Positions 1 through 12,128 of a stretch of 64,000 bases of DNA are shown here, piece after piece. This DNA comes from Clitopilus passeckerianus. Its lineage: Eukaryota > Basidiomycota > Agaricomycetes > Agaricales > Entolomataceae. Where the stretch lies: positions 1 through 64,000 of the forward strand of contig CALYLX010000037.1 in NCBI GenBank assembly GCA_944990035.1, read 5' to 3'. The translations under genes and the position numbers were made by a program. The first letter of the stretch is position 1. Every line of letters starts with the position of its first letter. The notes below the pieces were generated by a model that saw only the letters and a list, made by a program, of their open reading frames with translations, did no database searches and had not been told where the DNA came from.

Positions 1-1233
1 GACACGTAGGAGCCATGCATCATCAAGCATATTGGGCAAGAGAGGATAATAAATCGGTTCATGTAGATTGACGAGGCGGAGAACCAAATAGGAAACTCTC
101 TAGATGGGCAGGGAAAGTCGTGGTCAACCACGGTCAATTGAAATATACACAACTCCGTGAAGTTCGCCATGCGAGAGACTGACTCAAGAACAGGTCGCGT
201 CAGTGATCTCTGGGGAGGAAGTCGGTTTGATCCAGAGGCTGAACCGACTTTGAGCGAATAAAGCGGTTTCGTTGTGTCAACAACTTCTGCTGCTATATCA
301 TATCCCGAACCCATAAAGGCCAGCCTTTTCAAGGCAGGATAGTTCTGCCCGAGGAGATGGCGTAGTGCCAATTTATCCGAAGAGTCTAATAAGAGTATGC
401 TGAGAGATTCAAGAGAATGAGACGAAGGTAGCTGCTGGACGGTCTCTAGCTGCGGCTTCCAGCCATCCATGTCAAATTCTTTGAGGTTGGAAAGTTGAAG
501 CAGAATCCAGTGAACTGTATGCGTGTACTGTCCCAGAAAGTACAGTTGTAGAGTATGGATGTTGGGGCAGATACGAGGTACGGATTTGAAAAGGCCTTCC
601 ATGTCGTCGACAGAATGACTCCTAGACCGGAAATGGTAAGCTGGGTTACCCTTTCCCCGAAGCATTGGTATGCACTCCGCAAGACCTTGAGGCATATTTA
701 TATTAAACGCCACGTCAAGTGAGCGTAGTCCAGAGAGTAGGGGCTGGGACGGTCGATAAGCATATAGTGAACGTAACGCCTCCGTTGAGAGCTCGAAAGT
801 CGCAAATAACTTCAAATGCTGAATCTTTTGGGTATAATACTCGAGTCTTGGAAAGTCGGATTTAAGAAGAGCTCTGCTAAAACGCTAGAAAACGACATAT
901 CATTGGTAAGAGAGACGGGGAAAGTGGTTGAATCATTGACCCACTATAATTCGGTGTTCTCCTCTACCTGGCACCCAGCCATAGTCGTCCTCGACTAAGT
1001 CAGTAGGCATTGTTTTAGTTAGGGGTTCAGGCTAAACTGTTGAGACCATAGATTGTCCAGACTACTCTCTGAGTTTGTATTGGCTGAAGTAGCTTCAGGA
1101 CCGAAGCGCCTTTGATTCGCATACCTGATAGTGCTTTGCATGTGGTAGCAAGGGCTAGGAGAGTTCCTTTCTTGTCCTTCAGATCATCCAGAATTTGAAG
1201 CCAGAGTTCTGATATAGCATCGCACGGATGCAT
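1..1233 (-). pseudogene. F-box/LRR-like protein, copy 1 (decayed, 3' end beyond window)
   Basis: The ATG at 1233 opens a reading frame beginning MHPCDAISELWLQILDDL and continuing with LLALATTCKALSG. The same opening is seen in the three related copies at 3284, 6076 and 9327 and looks like a short F-box. A GT-AG intron follows the ALSG codons. The next exon (SLDNLWSQQFSLN) breaks frame near 1030 and meets stop codons in the segment that should read LTKTMPTDLVEDD. Leucine-rich-repeat-like sequence continues to the left edge in more than one frame (for example YPALKRLAFMGSGYD). F-box/LRR proteins usually recruit substrates to SCF ubiquitin ligases; that role is inferred from family resemblance only. 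The several frame breaks argue for a pseudogene. Confidence 0.6.
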
Positions 1234-1641
1234 TCTGGCGAGGCACTTGTTTGAACGTTAAATGTGGTGTTCAAGTTGAAGGCGCCAGAGTATCACAGAA
1301 GCTGGGGAGCGTGGTAATTTCTTACCTCTTTTGTATCATGCGCCTCCTTGGGCGGGCTCACGAAAATCGACAAGGCGGCGACAATTTGGAAGGGATCTCC
1401 TTCGTGAGTTCTGATCTAGACTGTATTCAAAAGCCACCCCGAATTATTTATGGTGACCATTATTGCAACGAACCAAAATATCCGACGTCTGGTTAATACC
1501 GAAAATCAGCACTACTATACCCCTCGCTAATACCGGACTAAATACACTGTTACTACGGATATCGGTTACAGAGCAATAATAAGCATGAGATGAGGCAGTT
1601 AAGCGCTAAAATGTAAAGCAGCTTCCCATAACATGCAACTG

Positions 1642-3284
1642 TTAATTTGATGTGCAATATGCCTCAAAAAACTGATTTATTTGTGCCCATCCATTGAAGT
1701 ATTCGAATTCACGGTCCGTCTCGGTCTGGTAGACCTCGCCAATGATTGTATTTGCGTTCGGGAAGATAACGACCAAGCATCCAATTACGCGCTGTGGCTG
1801 AGTGACGGGGCAGTTGATAAATTGCAAGGATTGAACATTGCTCGGTGTATCGTGCTTGTATAATGTGCGTGTGTCGAAAGGATCGCATTGGAGAGTCATT
1901 TCAAGTGTCTCGAGGTCTGAACATCCTTTAAGGAGGGGATTACTCCTTGAAGGGTCATTTTCGGGGTGGCATCGTCGAGAAGTTGGTCAGAATGAGCGTG
2001 TTCAGCTTTGGAAATGCCACAGAAGCACGCAAAAGCCAGGAGTCGTCCAATATCCGGGTCAATGAATTACTGAGATCCAATGTCCGTAGCTCGGATAGCT
2101 GGAGAAGGATATTCGGCAAATTCTTTGAGAGATCAGAGTCCTCAATGACCGCGAGAGACGATAGCACTAGGCTCGTGAGGTCTGTCAGGCGGGCGACCGC
2201 ACTTAAGAACCGTGACGCTGACGTGCGGGAAGAGGATCGAGGGGATTGGAGCCTGCACAGTCGTCATTTATCCCTGCTTCAACAGTCAGACTATGAAGAG
2301 GTTGGTTCAGGCTGTTGAGAACATCGGCTGCAGCATCCCAGTTGTACGCTGCAAGTCCCAGTTTTTCCAAAGCGGGGCAGTTCTCCTTCAACACAACCGC
2401 TAGGGTTGGCTTCGTTGAATCGTCCAACTGAAGATGTTGGATAGATTTCAGAGTCGCTAACGAGCGTAGACGGTCAACCGACTCAGGGCGTAGTACCCAA
2501 TCTGCGATTTCCAGGTCTTCGAGTGCAGTAAGCTGTGATAGCGCTGCCTCAATGGCAAGGCCGTACTGTTCAACGCATGTTAATTTGAGTTCAAGGAGGT
2601 TCGTGCAGACACGAGGAATGGAGTGAAGAATTGATTCCATTTGGGCGAAGTAGCCATCTTCGGGGCCGATGATATTAAGCCGAAGGATACTCTCGCAGAG
2701 TAACATTGGGATGTAGTCCATGAGAGGCTCATTGGGTCCATAAGAAAAGGAGATATCGAATGAACGGAGGTTCGGAAGCAAGACTTGAGGATACCGGTAC
2801 AGGCATAAGGACGACAGCGTTTCTGGAAGTAACCCAAGAGATGTATGAACAGCCAGATCTTGGATCCTCTTGGAGTAATAATCAAATCTTTCCCAGTCAG
2901 ATTCGAGTAAAACTCTAGTGAATCGCTGGAAAAGTACAGTCGGTCATTGTCGGGCCGTGATTGATCCTGGTTAGAAACCCACCAAAGCCGGACGCAGCAT
3001 CCTAACCGATGTTAGGGGGTTGTCTTCAGCAACCGCATCGAATGTCCACAAATCACTGGGCATCGTTTTAACTAGGTTGAATAAGGTGCTCTGACTGCGC
3101 CATAGAATATCGAGGCTGCTTTCTGAACCGGGAAAAGTGAGTCCCCTTTGCGATTCGGAAGCCACTTCGGCGTACCTGAGAGAACCTTGCATGTTGTTGA
3201 TAGTGCTATGAGCACATTAGTCTCGAGAGATACATGGTCCACGATGCGACGGCGCAACTGCGGGAGAGCTACACAGGGATGCAT
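1642..3284 (-). pseudogene. F-box/LRR-like protein, copy 2 (frameshifted)
   Basis: The copy starts at ATG 3284 (MHPCVALPQLRRRIVDHV) and passes through an intron after the conserved LSTTCKVLSG. It resumes with SLDILWRSQSTLFNLVKTMP and then runs as LRR-like sequence in the 2.2-2.9 kb segment (LLELKLTC, LEDLEIADW). The C-terminal block CPVTQPQRVIGCL ... INQFFEAYCTSN ends at 1642. Alignment by eye with copy 3 shows frame changes near 2.93 kb, 2.20 kb and 1.93 kb. The last looks like a one-base shift between MTLQGVIPSL and LEMTLQCDPFD. No GT-AG intron explains it, so this is probably a dead copy. Confidence 0.6.
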
Positions 3285-4374
3285 GCTTTCTTAAAGACGC
3301 GTTCAATGTCGCTGTGGGTAGGATACAAGTTGTTGTAGGCGGTCGCAACCAGAGGTATGGGCAGCCTTGTGCGGTCGACGCTATCCCACAGGCAAATCTA
3401 TGGTCATCGCGTCAATTAGCCGGCGCGTGGCAAATATCGTTCTGATTCAGCTACATATGTGAGGACCCTTAATTCTACCGGATGTGGATCATGGTTTCCG
3501 ACTCGGACGAAGTTGAAGGGCGTTGTGCCACACTAGCACAGACCTTGCATCCTCGGTACTATCCCTGATATCCTATTCCTTCGAACCAGAGTATTCGGTG
3601 CCTCAGGGAGTCCTGGGGCTTAATTCGGTGCAAGCGTAGGGTCTGTATACAGACAGTCTAAGGGGGGTGTCTAGCACGAACTGGCCAATCAGGGACTTAG
3701 ACTTACTTTGAAGAAATATTCTTGTTCGGAGGAACTCGGCCTTTCAGTGGGGAACGGCCCTCCGATATAAGTATCCCCCGTGTAACTGTGCACATGGACC
3801 TAATCTCCCACTGCAGTGTTGCAGTCTAGATGTTGTTGAATACCTTGATTGATGGTGGTCATCGGAAGGCAATCTCAGGTTTGAAGGCCGAAGTCTTGAC
3901 CGAACTCACGGCTTCAAGGTCTCACTTCAAGTTCCATGATCGGGCCACTGAATTTCTCTCACAATGTGATCTAGTTGATTATCAGGGCAGTGCACACGGA
4001 CGACCTCCTCAATCCGATTGGACTGTATTTTGTAGAGGACCTACAATTATTTGATCCACAATTTACGAGCCTCCGCAGAAGGCGGAAAGGATTTGCCCGC
4101 CATGAAATTCGGGACGCCTTGTTACAAGATGCCTTACTGGTCTGGTTCCGGGAGATGCCAGTGTTGCAAAGGTCAAGACGAAGATGTTTATATTGAGCAC
4201 CCTGATCGTTAGGGAGCATGAGTCCCACTAGTCCCATGCATGATTTGTGTGGGGGCAAGTCACCGTTGGCCAGAACAGTCTTGAAGCAGCTGAAAATGAG
4301 GTACATTAGAATAGAAGTGAACACCATACTAGAATTGTCTTGGACGCTAATGTGTTAATCCCCTCCAAGTTTCG
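3285..4374. other. Intergenic, no gene seen
   Basis: This 1.1 kb gap lies between F-box copies 2 and 3. Only short ORFs without recognisable motifs or splice structure occur here, and I see no RNA gene. Confidence 0.4.
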
Positions 4375-6076
4375 CTACTGCGCCGACTTGTAGTAATCCG
4401 AGAAAAAGCGCTGCACTTCCTCCCAATTCCGCTTGGATTGATATTCGTGTTCGAATCCCTCCCAAGTAATCGAAGAGAACCCATTGATCGATGTAGCGTT
4501 AGGGAACATGGATAAAAGACACCCAATGACCCGTTTTGGTTGCTCGACGGGACATTGTACGAACCGGACCCTTCGTACCCAGTTGGGTCTCGTTTCGTAC
4601 AGGTTGCGCCAGTCGAATGGTTCGCACCTGATTGTTAATACGAGATCTCGAAGCTGATGGCAGTTTCTGAGGATGGGTAGGAGACCTTTCAAGGTCATTC
4701 TCGGCCGTTCGTGTTGAGACATGGCCAACGCTGCTGAACATACTTTGAGCTTACGAAGGTTCGAATATGCCATTGATGCGTCTAGGAGCCATTGGTCGTC
4801 CGGAATCAACCCCGTCGAGTATTCAAGGTCGAAGACTTCAAGTCGTCGGAGAGATAGAAGGAGCGATGGGAGGAAGCGGGCCTTCTCGGAAGATGGATCG
4901 CTGAGCGATAGTCGATGCAGAGTGAGGTAGGTAAGACTCGTAATTGAGGTAACAGTGCGCAATAATTCATGAGCCACGCCAATTGATACCGCCTCCGCTT
5001 GATAGCTTGTGAATGCGTTGAGGGGAGGAAGGGGTGTCATGCCTAGTCCCCGAAGGGGTTGGTTAAGGCCGTCAAGAACTTCTGCGGTAGATTCCCAGTC
5101 ATGAACAGATAAAGTCAATCTGGATAGTTCGGGAAAACTATTTGCGAGCAAAGTCTTGATTGGCTGTTTGGTAGTCCTGCCCACAGCTATATTCAACAAG
5201 GCTTTGACGCCAGGAGTGATCCCAACTGGCTTAGGTTGTCGCTTTCGAGGATTCTCCAGAAACCACCGACGAATATGCGCTCAAGCCTTGTTAGCCTAGG
5301 CAAAAGGCGATGAAAGACGGGTAGATACCGGCCATCGTCCATGTGAAGGCAGACCTTCAACTTCCGGATTTCGGAGCAGACACGAGGAATAGAGAGCAGA
5401 AGCGGCTCAATTCTTGTTGAGAAAGCCTCATCTGCCCCAGGAAATGACACTTCCAAAGAAGAGAGGGTGCTTCCCAAAAATGCGGGGACGTAATCCGCGT
5501 ACTTGGGCATGTCACTGTGGGAGAGCGCGATATGTAAGGTCTGAATGGAGGGCAGCAGAGTTTGGGGAGGACGAAAGGCGCATAGTGCTCCGACTGCCTC
5601 TTGTCGAAGACCCATAAAGGAGAGCACCAGGGAATGGATCTTCCTCGAGTAATAGTGGAATCGTTCCCAATCGGAATCTACCAGGGTTCTTTGGAACTTC
5701 TGCATCGATATGTGAGATGGATTCTTCTGTGAAATCTGTTCGAATCTTACTACAACTATTCTTTCAGGTCGTTTGGGTTCCGCTGCTGCCAAAGATGAGG
5801 ACTCTTCCGGGTTGGCTCGAACAAGCGTCCATAAATCTTGGGGCATGGTTCGGACTAAGTTCATCATGCCATACTGCTTCTCCCAGAGTACATCTAGACT
5901 AGTATCTAGGGCGAGTTGTTATCACCAGCCTGTTGAAAGAGTTGAAGCAGTATACCTGATAGTATCCTGCATGTTGTAGCGAGCGCTAGCAGAGAGCTGC
6001 GTTCTTTCGAGTCTAACGGGTCTAGAAACTCAAATATGCGCATACGCAGCTCCGCAACGTCTAGAAGATGATGCAT
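4375..6076 (-). CDS. F-box/LRR-like protein, copy 3 (best preserved, one frame break)
   Basis: ATG at 6076 gives MHHLLDVAELRMRIFEFLD ... LLALATTCRILSG, an F-box-like start. A roughly 57 bp GT-AG intron follows, and then TLDVLWEKQYGMMNLVRTMPQ. LRR-like segments follow (LHIALSHSD, LRKLKVC, LRDLVLTIRC), and the product ends in WEEVQRFFSDYYKSAQ at 4375. Near 5205 the frame changes: one reading stops at LLASKPC and the next continues ALLNIAVGRTTKQP. A missing base in the AAAGCC run would explain this; no intron fits. It is the most complete of the four copies and could be functional if the shift is a sequence error. The gene is divergent from the DHNA gene starting at 6444, so they share about 370 bp of upstream DNA. 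Confidence 0.6.
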
Positions 6077-6443
6077 GCTTGCCGGCAGTAACGTTGTCTA
6101 GTGTTGAATTGCTCGTAGACGAGTTTTGCCGTGTGCACTATGCAGGTCAACCGGCGGTAGAGACGAGTTCTGCCAATCGGTGTTTGAGCATTGGCCTTGA
6201 GAAGCTATTGCCTGATCAGTGCATCGATCTAATCTTATCAGCTTCACCCTTCATCCCAGCTGGGCATATAGAACGCCAGACTAACGTATAAGACTTCGAA
6301 GGCTTATTTGTGGGTAGACTCGACGTGCCATCTGGTAGCTTCTCTTATAAAGCCACGTTGAACCGAGAACTGGTTCAACTGCCAGCGTGAACGAACGCTA
6401 CTACCAAGTTCGAATCTTGCTCGCACCACGACTCGCTACCAGA

Positions 6444-7307
6444 ATGTCCTCCATCTCAATCCCAGAACCAACCGACACGGTTCTTATCTCATCCCTCCAC
6501 CTCACATCTACCATATCGTCAGACCACTGGAACCGCCCTAAAGCTCAACCTATCACCATCTCGACCTACCTAAACTTGCGGCCAAGTTACCTCACAACAG
6601 CGGGTAAATCGGATGATGTGACGGATAGCGTACACTATGGGCACCTAGCAAAAAAAGTCAGTGCTCTTGTGGAGTCGAAGGAGAAGGCGACCGAGAAAGG
6701 GTGGAGGAATGTAGACGGGTTGGTGGAGGAGGTGGCGAAGGAGGCGTTCGAGTTGGGAGGAGATGTTGTAAAAGAGGTTAAGGTGGTGGTTGTACAACCC
6801 AAAGCAATGCTTCTTGCCGCGGGAGGTATAGAGACAGATGTTACGTTTTCTCGAGACTCGAATGGTTCGGAGGGTGTGGAGGTACAATCGCTGAAGAAGG
6901 TTACGGTGAAGGGCTTGACGTTACCGGTGTTGATTGGTGTTAACTCGCCAGAGAGGAAAGCCAGACAGTTAGTCGAGACTGATATCCTTTTCTACGAGGT
7001 TGCCTCTCTGGGATCAGAGCTCCCAGACTACGCCGGGATCGTTGAGAATGTCTACAAAGTGAGTTCAAAGTCCATTTTGAGCCTTAACGAATCTCAACTA
7101 ACACCTATCCCATAGCTCATCGACTCGTCAGATTATCTGACTCTGGAAAAATTTGTGTACGAAATTCTTCGGGTATGCCTCACCGCATCGGAGAGGATTG
7201 TCGCAGCTACGGCGATTTCTAGGAAACCGAGCGCAATCAGTTTTGCGGACGCGAGTGGGGTTCAACTAACAAGGAGAAGAGGGGATTTCTCATATAAATA
7301 TAAATAA
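6444..7307 (+). CDS. Stand-alone tandem dihydroneopterin aldolase-like (FolB) protein
   Basis: Two exons (6444-7058, 7116-7307) joined across a 57 bp GT-AG intron give a protein of about 270 residues. I chose ATG 6444 (MSSISIPEP) because the frame upstream has only a GTG. Two DHNA-like units are visible: residues about 10-135 (DTVLISSLHL ... VVVVQPKAM) and about 150-265 (VKGLTLPVLIGVNSPERKARQ ... ISRKPSAISFADASGV). DHNA acts in folate biosynthesis, converting dihydroneopterin to hydroxymethyl-dihydropterin. In fungi the tandem DHNA units normally form the N-terminus of trifunctional FOL1; here no HPPK or DHPS part follows. The second unit keeps the Glu of the IGxxxxER region and the late Lys-Pro; the first lacks the Glu. 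It could be a folate enzyme, an epimerase or a non-catalytic paralogue. Confidence 0.7.
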
Positions 7308-7656
7308 CTAGGGTTATCTACGGTTGGGATGTTGCTAAACTTTAGGGTGAAGAAAGGATATAATATATGAAAAGGAATGCACCCATCGTGAATCGAACGC
7401 GAGCCTTTAGGTCTTCACTGCCAAGCCTGACGTCCTAAAACGGGAGCGGCGCTAATCTGAGATCCTCAACTGATCGCAAGAAAAACGTGACCTCAGGTCA
7501 AATATCGTCTAGCCCACGAACGGAACAACACCGTCCCGCCAATTATCCTGTCCAGCGCTTTTGGGCCAACGACGACAACGACGAACTCATTCTCGACAGC
7601 GACGGCAAGCTCTTCATCACCAGCTATAAATCAAAAGAAGAGAAGACCAGAAAGAG

Positions 7657-8977
7657 ATGCCACCACAGCCAGGTGTCTTCCAGGTCCCCTCATCCTCAGG
7701 TGCGCACAAGGCGTCGAGGATAGGCGGGGCGAGTGGTGCTGCTAGCGGACATCATGGAACAGATGTCGATATGGGTGTTGCCTATCATCATGCTACAGTT
7801 GGTGCTGGGCCAAGTGGGTTTGGCTCGGGTAGTCAGAGAGGCCATGGCGAGTCTTCAATGCTGTCATCTCATCCAGGTGGCTAATGACCTCGACAGGTCC
7901 GGGTATGATACCGGACGATGGCAAGAAGGAAAAGAAACGAAAAGAGATATCTGGAAAGCTTGGAAAGGAAATGAGTGATCGAAGGGATGAGTACGCCTTT
8001 TTCATTGGTTTCGTTGGGGATTCGTTGTTCACGGCTGGCTCGTGCAGTGGTCGTCACATTCACGAAACACTATCGACGTTGCACACCATCTCTTTACAAC
8101 TCTCAACGCATCCATCATCATACCCACTGTACAACCTTCGCCTGCTTCCACTTACCATTGAACGCGCCTCCTCCCTTGCCACTATCGAGTGGGAAGAGCG
8201 GTACGCGATCGACTGTGCTGAGGCCGCGTACGAGGACGAGCAGAAACGGGTCGAAGACGAACTCACCAAAGGCCGAGCCAAAGTCCGTGAACGACTTCTC
8301 GAAGGAATCGAAGAACGACGAAGACGAGCCCGAGAAGAGAAAGACGGTGAAGGAGCACTGGCTGGTATGTTCATTTCAGCAGGCCCAGCCAATGTGGGCA
8401 CCTTCCTAATATGGCAACCTGACTTCCCCTTTTCTCTTTTGCAGATGCGAGCCTCGATACGGGTACTCGGCCTCATCTCACGAGAAAACTAAGAAGAGGG
8501 GGTGGTGGGACTAATAGTGGTGCGGGCTCGCCACCGCCGAGTACACCTCACTCGATACATTATATGGGTTTGGGCGTCAATGGGACTGGACCGAATGGAT
8601 TGCCCTCTGCAAGCGGAAGCGGCAATATTAATATCCAGACTGGACCCTTTCATAATCCGCACTCACTCGCGGTTGACGAGCTGCCTTCTCCGTTCCCACT
8701 TCCTCTGACCTCATCCACATTTTCCTCGAGTAACAATGCTGGATACGGCAGTGGTACGTACAATGGCGGAGGCGGCGGCGGTGGTGGCGGAGGAGGAGGA
8801 AGAAGGAAACAGAAGGGAGGTGGTGGAAATGCGAAGGAGAAAGTGTCTGGGCAGAGTTTGCTCATTCTCAACGGGGCAAAGGACAGTGAGATTGAGAATG
8901 ACCTGAACGAGATTAGGCGGGGGAACAAGAGGAGGAGAGCCACGGCGATGAGTATCGGGAAAGTCGGGGCTGTATGA
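7657..8977 (+). CDS. Sds3-like subunit of Sin3/Rpd3 histone deacetylase complex
   Basis: The central exon carries a charged helical region (YEDEQKRVEDELTKGRAK, then VRERLLEGIEERRRRAREEK) typical of the Sds3/BRMS1 family. A GT-AG intron at 8365-8444 joins it to the last exon, which reads LTRKLRR, then VDELPSPFPLPLTSS, a glycine run, and SEIENDLNEIRRGNKRRRA before the stop at 8977. Sds3 proteins scaffold the Sin3/Rpd3 deacetylase that represses transcription in the nucleus. The 5' structure is uncertain: ATG 7657 (MPPQPGVFQVP) is preceded by a TATAAA about 30 bp upstream, but joining it to the 7.9 kb frame needs one or two introns I cannot place. A further intron beginning near 7990 (GTACGC) and ending near 8047 is likely. 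Confidence 0.65.
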
Positions 8978-9326
8978 TATACGTCTCTAGTTATTTCATT
9001 TCCTTCTTTCTTCTGTTGTTGGATGCCGCTCTTTGCTTTCCCTTTCTTTTACGATCCACTTTGAGCTCTGCACATACTAATATTTATTGCTGGATACCTT
9101 GTACCATGTACCTTATATGTTCGGAATTAGTACATATACGCTTAAATTGTACTTCTCTACGGCAGCCTTAAATTCCGAGAGTCCATGAAATTGACGAAAA
9201 ATATTCAATGTATTGTGGCTTGACCCTACCGCCTGTTGAGGTCGCAAGGGATACAACTCTCCCACGGAAGAACTCTTCTGAGACCACAATCCGGCACAGC
9301 AACAAATCCTGATCAACTCAGGAAGA
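8978..9326 (+). other. Intergenic, no gene seen
   Basis: This holds the 3' flank of the Sds3-like gene and the upstream region of the chimeric pseudogene. It is pyrimidine-rich in the first 80 bases; nothing else stands out. Confidence 0.4.
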
Positions 9327-11821
9327 ATGCACGCCTGCCTCACAATCCCAGAAATTTGTCACCGTATCATGAATATCTGGACGATAATCGTCGTGATTTA
9401 CTTGCATTGACTCGAACTACCAAGATTCTGTCGGGTACTCTGCCTTGATCCCTTCAAATATCATTTCAATAATTGGATGAGTATCTGGAATCCAGACGCC
9501 AGTCTAGACATCCTATGGATTAAGCAGGATACCCTCTGGAATCTGATCAAGACTATGCCTAGTGACTCATGCGAAGTCGCTCCAGGGTTCCACCTGATAG
9601 TGAGTTCCGGCGTATGCATTCTGGTGGAATGTTATGAAACTGAGGATTCCCCAAGCGCTTCACCAGGAATATTACCGAAATTTGATCGGGACAGGTTCTG
9701 CTATTATTCAAAGAAGATAAGGGTCCTGAGTATTTATGGGATCGACATAGGGCTCAAAGCCCCGGATATTCTTTCGACACTTTGCACTGGCTGGCCATTT
9801 CAGGAAACACCCATTCTTCCCTACCTCACAGAGCTCAGCGTTTAATTTACTTCAAACTGTAGATGGTCGTTGATTTCCTGCCGAAACTTTTGGGTTCCGA
9901 TCTGCGCCAGCTAAGTATCCGTGCAGAGAGCATCTATCGCTCTTCTCATTTACTTGAATCTTTTCTATTATCCACCTCACCCCGTTGCCCCAACCTTCGA
10001 ATATTCTGCGTCTCCTTGAATACGTATGATGACGACATATCGATGCTCTCGCTTGTTGTTTGTCCCGCTGGACTCTCCTCGAAAGGCTGGAGCTTATCGA
10101 TAACACCTATGACTTTTCTAGGGACCCCGATATATGCGAACAGACAACAGCTCTTGCTCGTCTTATCCAGACGGCGGCCAGTATTTCCGAATTGTTTCTG
10201 CAAGCCTCAATTTGGGAGGTAGAAGCATCCGTTCTCCAGAATATCCCGCAGCCTATCCACCGTTTAACAATGGTCGCGAAGTTTGGAAGGGCTGGCCGAT
10301 TCTAAATAGCATCTCTTGAAGGAACCGGTCGACTCTTGCATGGGATTGGCACGATGTCGTCGCTGACGGAGCTATGCCTCGCCGGTCTGAACGTCGGTTG
10401 GTTCGCCACAGAGAAAGCAAAGACTTTCTCGCTCAATCTACTTCACCTTCATCACCTGTGCATCATCAGGCTCAAGACATCCCTCTTGGATGTGCTTAAT
10501 GACCAGTGGGTTCTGGACGCATCCCAAGCATTTCTGCGTCTGCATACCTTCGATTTCCAGCTACCGCCTCTCATAACCTTGCATGGTCTACTTCCCCTTT
10601 TACGAAGCTTTCGTCTCTGGAGGACACTTGCAGTGACCATTGATTGTCAACCATTCGATTGCAGCTCCCTTTTCGAGGAAGGCTCCAATTCTGTCCCGCG
10701 CATTGTCTTACTCCAATGCCCTATCAGTCAACCTGACCGCGTCATTGAATGTATAATGCGATGTTTCCCAACACACCGTCAATCAAGGTAATCAGTAGGT
10801 TTGACGTCGACCCTTGCTCCCCGGGGGAAGTGAAGTTATGCGCAGATGGAGATTGGGCCCAGGTGGCTCGGTTCTTTGGGGGATACTTTGGAGGGTCGGA
10901 GAACACCAGTTTGAATGCTCGACCGAAAACCGTCGTTCATATCCGCAATCTCCGCGTCCGCGCATCTGTTGGGATCGACCAGTGGAACAAAGCCAAACCA
11001 CAACTTTTGAACATCTCGGTCTACCTTCATCTGGATCCAACCTACGATTATCAGACACACGTCATACAATCGGATGATGGACGGAATGCAATCAGTTGCC
11101 AGCACCTCGCGGATAATATCACGAGAATGATAGAAACGAAAGAGGCCAATTTGAAGAACACAGAAGTCATTCAGCAAGGCAACAGAGCTGCAGACTCCTA
11201 CGGTTCTACTGTACCTGGGGCTACATTGGCGACTTCATGGAAGACATAGTTTTAGAAGGTTTTATTTTCCTTCACGAATGGGTTGAAGGAGTCAGAGTGG
11301 TTATTGGCCTACCCAAGTTGATCCGGCTTGCATCTCAAGGGGCCACGGTGGACGCCAGCTTCGGCAGGAAGAAGAAAGATTCCCTGGAATCAAGTTTAAG
11401 GGCGAAAAATCCTTCACAGTGAAGGGCCTTTCCCTACCAGTAATTATCGGGATTATGTGGGAGCGGTTACCACAGGCGCACCAACTTGTCGACGTCGATC
11501 TCGTTCTCTACGAGGCTCCTAAAAACGACGATAGTTCTCCCGACTATCATGAGATCATCGAAGATCTCTACGAGGTGAGCCAGGACAGCTTGACCGAGGC
11601 CCTAATTCAAATTCTAATACAATTGCAATTACCAACCATAGGCAGTGGGAGATTCTAAATACCAGACGCTGGAGAAATGCGCCTATGAAGCGCTCCGAGT
11701 GTGTTGCACTGCTGATGGAGTCCTCGCGGCCACTATCATTGCTGAAAAGCCTAGCTCTCTCAACTTCGTGGACGCATCCGGGGTTGAAATGACTCGACGT
11801 CGCCAGGATGTTGGGCTGTAA
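9327..11821 (+). pseudogene. Decayed F-box/LRR - DHNA chimera
   Basis: ATG 9327 starts MHACLTIPEICHRIMNIW; a one-base shift is needed to reach DLLALTRTTKILSG. The next block, SLDILWIKQDTLWNLIKTMP, and later LRR-like blocks (LPKLLGSDLRQLSI, ALARLIQTAASISELFL, LTELCLAGLNV) match the F-box copies upstream. Where those copies end (WEEVQRFFSDYYKSAQ, stop), this one reads WAQVARFFGGYFGG and continues without a stop into HIRNLRVRASVGIDQWNKAKPQ, the start of a DHNA-like unit. A second unit follows (MKGLSLPVIIGIMWERLPQAHQ), then an intron and KPSSLNFVDASGVEMTRRR ending at 11821. At least five frame breaks make expression of an intact protein unlikely. Confidence 0.65.
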
Positions 11822-12128
11822 TGTGGAGCACACCTACACTTATTTCCCAACATGATTACAACGCTAAAATGGCATGAACAAGGCTTATCATTCTCGAGTG
11901 CAAGAAAAATCATAGGACGGGAACATATGAAGGGTAATAACGAGAACTTAGCATGAGAGAGAGCAATTAATGTTCGTAATAACAAATGTTCATTTCAATT
12001 ATCTAGATAGGCGCAGCCGTATTGTACAATTAAAGACGTTGTATGTTAAATAGAACACCTGGCTCCCAGCAACATCATCGAGTATACTCGATGTCAGTTT
12101 CTAGCTGACACGATTAAATGGAAGAAGC
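11822..12128. other. Convergent intergenic spacer
   Basis: This AT-rich spacer lies between two convergent transcription units (plus-strand chimera, minus-strand membrane protein). It presumably holds both 3' ends; I see no other feature. Confidence 0.4.

Noticed and set aside
7379..7450. tRNA-like sequence on the minus strand (a T-loop-like GTTCGATT)
   Set aside because: The acceptor stem has no matching 5' half, the anticodon loop lacks the invariant T33, and the D-arm is absent.
8770..8802. Glycine-codon (GGC/GGA/GGT) run as a meaningful microsatellite
   Set aside because: It is an ordinary low-complexity linker within the Sds3-like coding sequence.
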